Assembly (NCBI GenBank): GCA_963786445.1
Contig: CAWAZU010000026.1
Coordinates: forward strand, 248,001-312,000
Direction: 5' to 3'
DNA: 64,000 bases
Source: JAFKFJ01 sp963786445
GTDB lineage: Bacteria > Pseudomonadota > Alphaproteobacteria > Acetobacterales > Acetobacteraceae
The notes beneath the pieces were generated by a model. The model did not search any database. It was not told where the DNA came from and was given only the letters and a program-made list of their open reading frames with translations. The position numbers and the translations under genes were made by a program. Below are positions 34,536 through 42,472 of this stretch, in pieces; the stretch's first letter is position 1; each line of letters opens with the position of its first letter.

Positions 34536-35549
34536 TCAGCCGCGGCGCAGCGCGGCCGCACGCAGCGCAAGGCTCAGCACGGCATTCCGGCAAATCGTCT
34601 CGGCCGGCGCGCCGGTGCGTTTGCAGGCGCTCTCGTCGCGCCACAACGCACCGGCAGCGGCCATCAGCCGCGGTGCCGGCCACAGCTGCAGCGCCCTCAG
34701 GAAATCCGGCTCGCGCCGAAAGAACAGCGGTGGCCGCACCGCCTTGACCGCCTCGGCAGGCGCCGCGCCAGCCTGCATCGCGATGCGCGCCCGATGCAGC
34801 CGCTGGACGTGGCCAAGCGCTGCGCGGAGCACCGCAACCGGCGCCGCGCCTTCCGCGACCGCCAGCGCAAGGGCCCGATCCGCCCGCGCGACATCCCCGG
34901 CCATCGCCGCGAACACTGCGTCCTCAAGGGAGACCGCCGCGACGTCGCCGACGCACGCCTCCGCTGCCGCGAGATCGGCCATGCCGCCCGGCCCGACGAA
35001 CAGCGCCAGCTTCTCGATCTCGCTGCGCGTGGCGGCCAGGTCAGCGCCCAGGCGGGTCTCCAACCACCCCAGCGCCGCCGTATCCGTCGCGACGCCCTGC
35101 GCTTGCAGGCGCTCGCGGATTTCGCGCCCGAGCCCGTCCCGCTCGGGCGCGTAGCAGCCGATCGCTGCCGCGTCCGGGGCCCGCTCGACGGCGGCGCGCA
35201 ATCGCGAGCGCGACGGCAACCCCGGCGCCTCGACGATCAGCAGCGCCGCACCGGTGCCGGCCAGCGCCGCCTCGACCTCGCCCGCCCAGGCATCCGTCGC
35301 CTCGCGCACCCGCACCACCCGTCGGCCGCCCGACAGCGGTGCGGTCGTCATCTCCTCGGCCAGCTGGCCCCGAACATCGCGCGCCAGCTCCACCACCCGG
35401 AACGGGTCTGCTGCATCGCCGGCGACCTGGCGCACCAGGCGCAGCGCCCGATCCGTGATCAATCCCGCGTCGTCGCCGTACAGCAGCACGACCCGCGCCG
35501 CTCCCGGGTCCCTCAGGAACGCCTCGGTCCGGCGCGGTTCGAGCTTCAC
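34536..35549 (-). CDS. holA: DNA polymerase III subunit delta
   Basis: A 337-residue clamp-loader subunit that opens the beta clamp. The N-terminal AAA-like domain starts MKLEPRRTEAFLRDPGAARV and has VVLLYGDDAGLITDRA. The middle contains LLIVEAPGLPSRSRLRAAVE and GADLAATRSEIEKLALFVG, the standard HolA helix. The C-terminal collar domain ends SLALRAAALRRG. It starts at GTG 35549, 5 bases after the lptE stop. The order leuS-lptE-holA on one strand is common in alphaproteobacteria and supports the call. Confidence 0.94.
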   Translation of the reverse strand: MKLEPRRTEAFLRDPGAARVVLLYGDDAGLITDRALRLVRQVAGDAADPFRVVELARDVRGQLAEEMTTAPLSGGRRVVRVREATDAWAGEVEAALAGTGAALLIVEAPGLPSRSRLRAAVERAPDAAAIGCYAPERDGLGREIRERLQAQGVATDTAALGWLETRLGADLAATRSEIEKLALFVGPGGMADLAAAEACVGDVAAVSLEDAVFAAMAGDVARADRALALAVAEGAAPVAVLRAALGHVQRLHRARIAMQAGAAPAEAVKAVRPPLFFRREPDFLRALQLWPAPRLMAAAGALWRDESACKRTGAPAETICRNAVLSLALRAAALRRG

Positions 35550-35554
35550 GCGGT

Positions 35555-36100
35555 TCAGCGTGCCGCCAGCGCGGCCTGCCGGTCGAAATAGATCGCGAGC
35601 TGCCGGGCGATCTCGTCGGCGACCGCCTCCGCGATCCGCTTTTGCACGACCTCCGTCTCCAGGTCGGCCGCGAACAGCTGCTGGTCGAACTCGTCCAGCC
35701 CGTCCACGGAGCGCGCGGTTCCGCTGGTCAGCGTGCTGCGGCCCGGGTCCTCGGCGATCAACTGGTAGCTGGCCGTCCCGACGAAGCGGACACGCGAGTT
35801 GGAGGTGTCCGCCTGGATCCCGATCGGCTCGCCACTGACCGAGAACGTCACGTTGAGATCATAGCGGTGCGCCGGCACCAGGCCGCTGCGCTCAAAACGC
35901 TCCTGCAGCGCCAGGCGCAGCAGCTGACCCGTCCGCTCCGGGATCAGCCCCACCGAAATTTGCGCCAGCCCGCTCGCGGCCGGTCCCGCCGCGCCGCCCG
36001 GCGCAGCGGCGTACAGCGGATGAAATCCGCAGCCGCCAAGCGATGGTGCGACGAGCAGCAGCAGCGCCAGACACCGGCCGACCGGATCGAACCGCTCCAC
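35555..36100 (-). CDS. lptE: LPS assembly lipoprotein LptE
   Basis: A 181-residue outer-membrane lipoprotein that plugs LptD and helps insert lipopolysaccharide. The signal is hydrophobic (CLALLLLVAPSLGGCGFHPLY). The lipidated cysteine lies in LGGC at about residue 24 and is followed by the family's GFHPLY. The C-terminal part includes FDQQLFAADLETEVVQKRIA and EIARQLAIYFDRQAA, typical of the LptE fold. The start is GTG 36100, 5 bases past the leuS stop. It lies between leuS and holA in a single operon. Confidence 0.9.
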   Translation of the reverse strand: MERFDPVGRCLALLLLVAPSLGGCGFHPLYAAAPGGAAGPAASGLAQISVGLIPERTGQLLRLALQERFERSGLVPAHRYDLNVTFSVSGEPIGIQADTSNSRVRFVGTASYQLIAEDPGRSTLTSGTARSVDGLDEFDQQLFAADLETEVVQKRIAEAVADEIARQLAIYFDRQAALAAR

Positions 36101-36105
36101 CGCGA

Positions 36106-38745
36106 CTACCCCGCAAGCACGAAGTTGACCACCCGGTCCGGCACGTAGATCTGCCTGACGATGCGCCGGCCGGCGAGCACGCGCGCCACATTCGGCTCCG
36201 CCGCCGCGGCTGCGATCACCTCCGGTTCCGCCCGCCCGGGCGGCAACGCCACCGTCCCGCGCAACTTGCCCATGACCTGGATCGCGATCGTCACCGTCTC
36301 AGCGGCCGTCAGCGCCGGATCGGCCTCCGGCCAGGGCAACTCGGCCACCAGCCGAGCTTCGCCGCCGCCGAGCCGCGCATGCATCTCTTCGGCCAGATGC
36401 GGCATCATCGGCGCGATCAGCCGCGCCAGCGTGCGCAGCCCCTCCTGGCGCGCCCATGCCAGCCCGTCCGCGTCGGCCCCGTGGCTCTGCTGCCGCTCGG
36501 CCTCGGCCAGCGCGTTGGCGAACTCGTGCAGCCGGGCCACGGCCACGTTGAACCCAAAACCGTCCAGCGCCTCGGTCACGCCGGCGATGGTCCGGTGCGT
36601 CGCCCGCCGCAGCCCGCTCGCGGCCGAGCCGAGCACCAGCGGCTCCGGGGTCGGCGACGGCATCGCACAAAACCCCTCCACCAGGCGGAACAGCCGCTGC
36701 GTGAAGCGCCACGCGCCGGCCACCCCCGCCTCGGTCCACTCCATGTCCCGCTCCGGCGGATTGTCGGAGAGGATGAACCAGCGCGCCGTGTCGGCCCCGT
36801 AGCGCGCGATGATCGCGCCCGGATCGACCGTGTTGCGTCTGGATTTCGACATCGCCTCGACGCGACCGACCGCGACCGCGCTGTGGTCCAGCCGCCGCAT
36901 GGCGGTTCCGTCCGGCCGAAGCTCCACTTCCTCGGGATACAGCCATTGCCCGTCCGCGGCGCGGTAGCTCTGGTGTGTCACCATCCCTTGCGTGAACAGG
37001 CCGGAAAACGGCTCCTCGACGGCCAGGTGCCCGGTCGCCGCCATGGCGCGGGTGAAGAACCGCGCATACAGCAGATGCAGGATTGCGTGCTCGATGCCAC
37101 CGATATACTGATCGACCGGCAGCCAGTGATCGGCCGCCGCCCGCGCCACCGGCTCGACGGCACGCGGGCTGCAGAAGCGCGCGAAATACCAGGCGCTGTC
37201 AACGAAGGTGTCGAACGTGTCGGTCTCCCGCTCGGCAGCGGCGCCGCAGGACGGACAGGCCACGTGCTTCCAGCGCGGATGATGGTCGAGCGGATTGCCC
37301 GGACGGTCGAACGTCACGTCCCGCGGCAGCCGCACCGGCAGGTCGGCCGCCGGCACCGGCACGACGCCGCAGGCGGCGCAGTGGATCACCGGGATCGGGC
37401 AACCCCAGTAACGCTGCCGGCTGACCCCCCAGTCCCGCAGCCGCCAGTTCACCACCCCCTCGCCGACGCCCAGCCGCACCAGTTCCGCAATCGCGCGCGC
37501 CTTGGCCGCCTCAGTCTCCAGCCCGTCCAGGAACACTGAGTTGATGATCCGCCCCGGCCCGTCATAGGCCCGATCGCCGATCGCGAAATGCTCCGCCGTC
37601 TCGCCGGGCGGCAGCACCACCGGCACCACCTTCAGGCCATAGGCCCGCGCGAACTCGAGGTCCCGCTGGTCGTGGCCGGGGCAGCCGAAGATCGCGCCGG
37701 TGCCGTACTCCATCAGCACGAAATTGGCGATCCAGACCGGGAACGTAGTCTCCGGACGGAACGGATGGCGGACCCGCAGCGCGGTGTCGTAGCCGCGCTT
37801 CTCCGCCGTCTCGATCGCGGCCTCGCTGGTGCCCATGCGGCGGCATTCGGCGACGAACGAAGCCGCCGCCGGGTCGCGCGCCGCGACGCGGGCCGCCAGC
37901 GGATGCTCGGGGGCGATGGCCAGGAACGACATGCCGAACAGCGTGTCCGGCCGCGTCGTATACACCTCGACCGCGGCGATGTCGGCTTCCGGAGCGGTCA
38001 GAGCAAACCGCAGCCGCGCGCCCTCGCTGCGGCCGATCCAGCGCGCCTGCATCACCCGCACCCGTTCGGGCCAGCGATCGAGGCCGTCGAGCGCGGCCAG
38101 CAGTTCCGGCGCATAGCGCGTGATCCGCAAAAACCACTGCGCGAGCGACCGCTTCTCGACCGGCGCGCCGGAGCGCCAGCCGCGCCCCTCGATCACCTGC
38201 TCGTTCGCCAGCACCGTCTGATCGACCGGGTCCCAGTTCACCCAGCTCTCGCGCCGCTCCACCAGCCCGGCGCGCAGCAGGTCGAGAAACAGTTTCTGCT
38301 GCTGGCCGTAATACTCCGGGTCGCAGGTGGCGAACTCGCGCCGCCAGTCGAGCGACAGGCCCATGCGCTGCAGCTCGGCGCGCATCGCCGCGATGTTGTC
38401 GGCGGTCCAGTTCGCCGGGTGGATGCCGCGCTCCCGCGCCGCGTTTTCCGCCGGCAGTCCGAACGCGTCCCACCCCATCGGGTGCAGCACGGAAAACCCG
38501 CGCGCGCGCTTGTAGCGCGCCACCACGTCGCCGAGCGTGTAGTTGCGCACGTGCCCCATGTGGATTTTTCCACTCGGGTACGGGAACATTTCCAGGACGT
38601 AGTATTTCGGCCGGCCATCGGACGGCACGTCCGCCACGGCGAAGCAGCCGCGCTCCGCCCAGGCGCGCTGCCAACGCGGCTCGGCGTGCCGGAAGTCGTA
38701 GGCGGGGGCGTCGGGGCGCACTTGCTGGGCGGAGGCGGATATCAT
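36106..38745 (-). CDS. leuS: Leucyl-tRNA synthetase
   Basis: An 879-residue class I synthetase. The HIGH motif is HMGHVRNYTLGD near residue 57. The editing domain (about 230-420) contains TTRPDTLFGMSFLAIAPEHP. The KMSKS motif reads AMSKSRRNTVDPG, with an alanine replacing the first lysine. The C-terminal anticodon-binding part runs from RRATHRTIAGVTEALDGFGF to the end YVPDRVVNFVLAG. ATG 38745 gives the full N-terminus including YDFRHAEPRWQRAWAERG. It heads leuS-lptE-holA and is preceded by the DUF3576 gene 78 bases upstream. Confidence 0.97.
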   Translation of the reverse strand: MISASAQQVRPDAPAYDFRHAEPRWQRAWAERGCFAVADVPSDGRPKYYVLEMFPYPSGKIHMGHVRNYTLGDVVARYKRARGFSVLHPMGWDAFGLPAENAARERGIHPANWTADNIAAMRAELQRMGLSLDWRREFATCDPEYYGQQQKLFLDLLRAGLVERRESWVNWDPVDQTVLANEQVIEGRGWRSGAPVEKRSLAQWFLRITRYAPELLAALDGLDRWPERVRVMQARWIGRSEGARLRFALTAPEADIAAVEVYTTRPDTLFGMSFLAIAPEHPLAARVAARDPAAASFVAECRRMGTSEAAIETAEKRGYDTALRVRHPFRPETTFPVWIANFVLMEYGTGAIFGCPGHDQRDLEFARAYGLKVVPVVLPPGETAEHFAIGDRAYDGPGRIINSVFLDGLETEAAKARAIAELVRLGVGEGVVNWRLRDWGVSRQRYWGCPIPVIHCAACGVVPVPAADLPVRLPRDVTFDRPGNPLDHHPRWKHVACPSCGAAAERETDTFDTFVDSAWYFARFCSPRAVEPVARAAADHWLPVDQYIGGIEHAILHLLYARFFTRAMAATGHLAVEEPFSGLFTQGMVTHQSYRAADGQWLYPEEVELRPDGTAMRRLDHSAVAVGRVEAMSKSRRNTVDPGAIIARYGADTARWFILSDNPPERDMEWTEAGVAGAWRFTQRLFRLVEGFCAMPSPTPEPLVLGSAASGLRRATHRTIAGVTEALDGFGFNVAVARLHEFANALAEAERQQSHGADADGLAWARQEGLRTLARLIAPMMPHLAEEMHARLGGGEARLVAELPWPEADPALTAAETVTIAIQVMGKLRGTVALPPGRAEPEVIAAAAAEPNVARVLAGRRIVRQIYVPDRVVNFVLAG

Positions 38746-38823
38746 CGGTGCGGCGGGGCTCGGCTGGGGCTCGGCCTTGTATCGGTCAGAACCGCGCCGT
38801 CCGCAACCGGACTCGCCGCCGGC

Positions 38824-39399
38824 TCATTGGCTCGAGGCGGATTGCGCCCGCAGTTCGCGCGCCTTCGCCAGCACCTTGTTCTCGATGTCGGTCGCGGTAC
38901 CGGGCGCGACCGGCGCATCGACCCAGTTGCCGCCCTGCTGCACCTGGCGGAAGATCGAAACTTTGATGCCGTCGGCGCGCAATTGCCGGCCGAGGATATA
39001 AGCGTTCGCCTTGAACCGCTCGCCGCTCGCCGCCGGCGGGGTGTACCAGTCGGTGATGATGACGCCGCCGAACGGGTCGGCCGAAGCGAGCGGCATGAAC
39101 GACAGCGTGTCCAGCGCGCCGCGCCACAGATAGGCGTTGACGCCGAGCCCCTGGGTGTCGCTGCTGGCACGACCGGTTGGCCCGCTGCCGAACAGCGAGC
39201 CGTTGCCGCTGAACAGCGTGCTCTGCTTGGTCTCCCACGGCGGCTGGGTCACCACGCTCCGCAACGAACCCTCCGGCGGCGGCCCGCCCCCGCAGCCGGC
39301 AGCGCCGAACGCCGTCAAGGCAAGCAGCACGCAACCACCTACGCCGCCGCTGCGAAGTGTCGCGGCGCCCGCCAGGCCGATCCAGAACCTGCGCCCCAT
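38824..39399 (-). CDS. DUF3576 domain-containing lipoprotein
   Basis: A 191-residue envelope protein. An N-terminal hydrophobic segment (VGGCVLLALTAFGAAGCGGG) ends in a lipobox-like AAGC near residue 36. The mature part matches DUF3576: GLGVNAYLWRGALDTLSFMP, then ADPFGGVIITDWYTPP, AYILGRQLRADGIKVSIFRQ, and ENKVLAKARELR. This alphaproteobacterial family has no assigned function and commonly lies beside leuS. The protein is probably anchored to the outer membrane. ATG 39399 gives a good signal. It is followed by leuS on the same strand. Confidence 0.88.
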   Translation of the reverse strand: MGRRFWIGLAGAATLRSGGVGGCVLLALTAFGAAGCGGGPPPEGSLRSVVTQPPWETKQSTLFSGNGSLFGSGPTGRASSDTQGLGVNAYLWRGALDTLSFMPLASADPFGGVIITDWYTPPAASGERFKANAYILGRQLRADGIKVSIFRQVQQGGNWVDAPVAPGTATDIENKVLAKARELRAQSASSQ

Positions 39400-39481
39400 A
39401 TACCCTCGTTGTCATGCGTCGATTGCGGCAGTTCCTACATCACGCCGCCGCGAAGGCCAAGCGTCCGAGCACACGAACAGC

Positions 39482-39507
39482 AAGGGCGGGGGTCGCCCCC
39501 CGCCCTT
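39482..39507 (-). terminator. Hairpin terminator after the porin gene
   Basis: A perfect 11-base-pair inverted repeat (AAGGGCGGGGG and CCCCCGCCCTT) with a four-base loop lies 26 bases past the porin stop codon. The stem is very stable. On the minus strand the RNA after the hairpin is GCTGTTCGTG, with no run of uridines, so it may act with Rho or by stabilising the porin mRNA 3' end. Confidence 0.75.
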
Positions 39508-39533
39508 CCCTCCGCGCCGAACCGACGAACCTG

Positions 39534-40838
39534 TTACCAGGTGAAGAAGGTGCCGATGCCCAGGGCCGACGGATGCTGCCCCCCGAACGTCGCGCCGGGG
39601 GTGCCCTTCCCGACGTTCTGGAACACCCAGTTGCCTTCGTCCACCGAGCCGGTGGTGGCGTCGAGATACAGCACCACGCCCGGACCGACGGTGTAGCTGG
39701 CGCCGAGGCCAAAGCCGTTGATGTGCCCGTTTCCGCCGAGCGGTCCACCGTAATCAGCCTCGTCGTACGAGACGTGATAGTAGCCGCCGCCGAACTTGAT
39801 CGGCCCGTTGGCGTAGCCGGCGGCCACCGCGAACGCCGTGGTGCCCTTGGCGCCGACCGGCAGGGGCCCGTCCGGGTTGCCGTTGTCGGTGTAGTTCACG
39901 TTGAACTTGCCGACGAGGACGCTGCCTTCCAGTTCGAACCCGGCGATCAGGATCTGCGCGCCGACGTTGCCGTAGCTGACGTCCTGCGCCACCTGCACGC
40001 CGCCGGCGTTCTCCGCACCGGAGAACACGTAGCCGCCGTTCACCTTCGCGCCGACCACGCCGAAGGTCCCGGCATACTTGGCCGCAAGCTCGACGCGGTT
40101 CTTGCTGAGCAGACCGACGTCGCCAGGTGCCTGGTTCTGCGTCAGGCCGCCGGAGTAGTTCGCGGAGACGGCGGTCGGCTCCCAGGACACCGCCCCGTTG
40201 AACCCGCCCCATGTCGGCGTGGTGTACACGACCTTCTGCGTGGCGACGTCGTTGTCCGGCGCGTCGGCCATGACATAGACCATGCCGGTCGGATACCAGC
40301 TGAAGAACATGCCGGTGCCGAAGTCGTCCGGCGTGCCGACGGCGTTCGCGACCAGCGCGCCGTTCGGGATGCCGAACTGGATTTTGCCGAAGGTGGCGCT
40401 CGACACGTAGGTTTCGTACTCATGGAACCATGGGACCGGCGAATTTGCGTCGCCGCCCGACCCACCGCCCTGCGGTGAGCTGGTCATCCGGATTTCCGCC
40501 TGGGCACCGAAATGGATGCCGCTCGGCGAGGCATAGTCGAAGCCGGGATACAGGAAGAAATAGGAGAGGAAATTCGGCTGGGCCGGCCGCGCCCAGCCCG
40601 GCGTGTCCTTCAGGAACTCGTTCTGGAAGAATATCGCCGAGAACGTGCGCCCGCCGAGGTTCACCTGCACCGAGCCGGGAGCCGCGCCGTTCAGCGAGGG
40701 ACCGTTCCAGCCGGCCAGGTCGGTTTCGCTGGTCACCGGGAACACCGCGGCCGGCTGATCGTCGGCTCGCGCCGGCGCCGCCGACATTACGACCGAAACC
40801 GCCCCCAAGGCGATGCCGGCCAGCAGAAGGTTACGCAT
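39534..40838 (-). CDS. Outer-membrane porin-like beta-barrel protein
   Basis: A 434-residue protein with a clean signal peptide (MRNLLLAGIALGAVSVVMSA, then APARA). The rest is Gly- and aromatic-rich with alternating hydrophobic strands such as GKIQFGIPNGALVAN, VNGGYVFSGAENAGGV, FKFGGGYYHVSYDEAD-type text (here IKFGGGYYHVSYDEA) and the terminal ALGIGTFFTW. It ends in an aromatic residue, as beta-barrel proteins do. It is probably an abundant porin: the start has a strong GAGGAGGAGTGC site, it is transcribed alone, and it has a strong terminator. The substrate is unknown. Confidence 0.8.
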   Translation of the reverse strand: MRNLLLAGIALGAVSVVMSAAPARADDQPAAVFPVTSETDLAGWNGPSLNGAAPGSVQVNLGGRTFSAIFFQNEFLKDTPGWARPAQPNFLSYFFLYPGFDYASPSGIHFGAQAEIRMTSSPQGGGSGGDANSPVPWFHEYETYVSSATFGKIQFGIPNGALVANAVGTPDDFGTGMFFSWYPTGMVYVMADAPDNDVATQKVVYTTPTWGGFNGAVSWEPTAVSANYSGGLTQNQAPGDVGLLSKNRVELAAKYAGTFGVVGAKVNGGYVFSGAENAGGVQVAQDVSYGNVGAQILIAGFELEGSVLVGKFNVNYTDNGNPDGPLPVGAKGTTAFAVAAGYANGPIKFGGGYYHVSYDEADYGGPLGGNGHINGFGLGASYTVGPGVVLYLDATTGSVDEGNWVFQNVGKGTPGATFGGQHPSALGIGTFFTW

Positions 40839-41065
40839 GCACTCCTCCTCGTTGTCATTGTGCCGGCGGCGCCGGCACTTTCGGAGACCGGCGCCGCAAC
40901 CCGGACCGCCAGACCCGGACGGGCCTGCGATCACGGGCGTGCGGCGTCACGTCCTGGACGATTTGTGGATTGGTTTTCGTTAACCCGCAACGGTCGCCCG
41001 GCCGTGAGAGTGGCCTTCCCGAAACACTGTGACAACTATGTCACTCTGGACCGCGGCGCCGACGA

Positions 41066-41653
41066 TCATTGCAGGGCGGAAATCGCGCCCGCGCCCCGGC
41101 AGAGGCGCCGCGGCAGCTTCCGTATGGTGCCGCCGTCCACGCCTCCCAGCGCCGCCGCGCCGCCGCTGCGGCGCGCCGCCAGCGCCCAGCGCAGCGGCCC
41201 GAGCGCGGGCGCGCCGAAGTGGCTCGCGGTGGGGAAGGCGGGCGAGAGGAACGCCAGCGCCGCGCCGGCGCGGGACGCGCGGATCAGGTCGGCGGCACCG
41301 TGCACCGAGCTGGTCAAGGCAAGCAGCTGCCGCCGCGCGCACGGCGGGCGGCGGCCGGCGCGCAGGTGCAGGCCGGCGTGCAGCGCCGCCGCCAGCCGCC
41401 AGTCGCCGGCCACCGCCAGCGCCAGCCGTCGCGCCCGGCAGACCGCAGCAATGCTCCGGCCGAGTTCGGCGCGCCCGGCCAGCCCGTCATCGCGCAGCAC
41501 CACCCCGGCCAGCCCGCGCGGCAGGCGCCGCACCGACGCCAGCGGGTCGGGCTGGCGGGCGGCATCGGTGAACAGCCACAGCACCGGCAGGCGGTCGCTC
41601 CCCCGCCGCCGCGCCTTGACCGCACGCGCCCAGCCGACCAGCCTCGCATCCAT
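41066..41653 (-). CDS. Thiamine phosphate synthase / TenI-like protein
   Basis: About 195 residues. The TIM-barrel text matches the ThiE/TenI family: VLWLFTDAARQPDPLASVRR, the VVLRDDGLAG strand, LALTSSVHGAADLIRASRAG, ALAFLSPAFPTASHFGAPAL and ALGGVDGGTIRKLPR. The canonical ThiE diphosphate and pyrimidine ligands are only partly evident, so a TenI-like or orphan role is possible. The start ATG 41653 shares its CATG with the ATG of the divergent YggS gene. A later start would shorten the basic N-terminus (MDARLVGWARAVKARRRG) and remove this overlap. Confidence 0.75.
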   Translation of the reverse strand: MDARLVGWARAVKARRRGSDRLPVLWLFTDAARQPDPLASVRRLPRGLAGVVLRDDGLAGRAELGRSIAAVCRARRLALAVAGDWRLAAALHAGLHLRAGRRPPCARRQLLALTSSVHGAADLIRASRAGAALAFLSPAFPTASHFGAPALGPLRWALAARRSGGAAALGGVDGGTIRKLPRRLCRGAGAISALQ

Positions 41654-42356
41654 GCCCGAGCCGTTCCCGTCCGGCGCTGCCGCCGCCATCGCCGCCAATC
41701 TCGCCGCCGTGCGCGCGCGCATCGCAGCCGCGGCGCGCCGCGCCGGCCGCGCCGCCGAGGATGTCACCCTGGTCGCGGTTTGCAAGACGCACCCGGCCGG
41801 TGCCGTCCGCGCCGCCATCGCCGCCGGCCAACTGCGGTTCGGCGAGAACCGGGTGCAGGAGGCCGCGGCGAAATTCCCGAAGCTGCAGGCCGACCATCCC
41901 GCCCTGCGTCTGCACCTGATCGGCGGCCTGCAGACCAACAAGGCGCGCGACGCGGTGCGGCTCGTTGACGTGATCGAGACGCTGGACCGGCCGCGGCTGG
42001 CCGACGCGCTCGCCGACGCGGCGCAGCGCGAGGGGCGGCTGCCGACCGTGCTCGTCGAGGTCAACACCGGCGACGAGCCGCAGAAATCCGGCGTCGCCCG
42101 CGATGCGGCGGACGCTTTTGTCGCCGCCTGCCAGGACCGTTTTGGCGCCACGCTGGCCGGGCTGATGTGCGTCCCGCCGGCCGATGCCGACCCGGCGCCG
42201 CATTTCGCCTGGCTCGCCGCCTGTGCCGCCCGGCACGGGCTTGCCGTGCTGTCGATGGGCATGTCCGCCGACTTCGAGCTTGCGATTGCGTACGGCGCGA
42301 CGCATGTGCGGATCGGCAGCGCGATTTTCGGCGCGCGCCCGCCGCCGGCACGCTAG
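41652..42356 (+). CDS. YggS family pyridoxal phosphate homeostasis protein
   Basis: A 234-residue PLP-binding protein (YggS/PLPBP). The PLP lysine is in VTLVAVCKTHPAGAV, followed by FGENRVQEAAAKFPKL, LHLIGGLQTNKARDAV, VLVEVNTGDEPQKSGV and LSMGMSADFELAIAYGATHVR, all family signatures. It buffers PLP and affects amino-acid and vitamin B6 balance, with no catalysis known. ATG 41652 overlaps the start of the divergent ThiE-like gene, so each promoter must sit inside the other's coding region. It is followed 116 bases later by kup. Confidence 0.93.
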   Translation: MPEPFPSGAAAAIAANLAAVRARIAAAARRAGRAAEDVTLVAVCKTHPAGAVRAAIAAGQLRFGENRVQEAAAKFPKLQADHPALRLHLIGGLQTNKARDAVRLVDVIETLDRPRLADALADAAQREGRLPTVLVEVNTGDEPQKSGVARDAADAFVAACQDRFGATLAGLMCVPPADADPAPHFAWLAACAARHGLAVLSMGMSADFELAIAYGATHVRIGSAIFGARPPPAR

Positions 42357-42472
42357 CGGCCCGCCCGCGCTCTGCTTGCACCGCAGCATGGCGCGGCGTA
42401 TGCACCCGCCCCCGTGACCCCTGCCGCCGCCATCATGCCCGCGAGGCGCAGCGCAGGCGCCCGAGGCGCGCC

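Noticed and set aside
36840..36860. LeuS KMSKS reading AMSKS as a damaged active site
   Set aside because: The second lysine and surrounding text are intact, and I recall the same form in related leucyl-tRNA synthetases, so it is a lineage variant.
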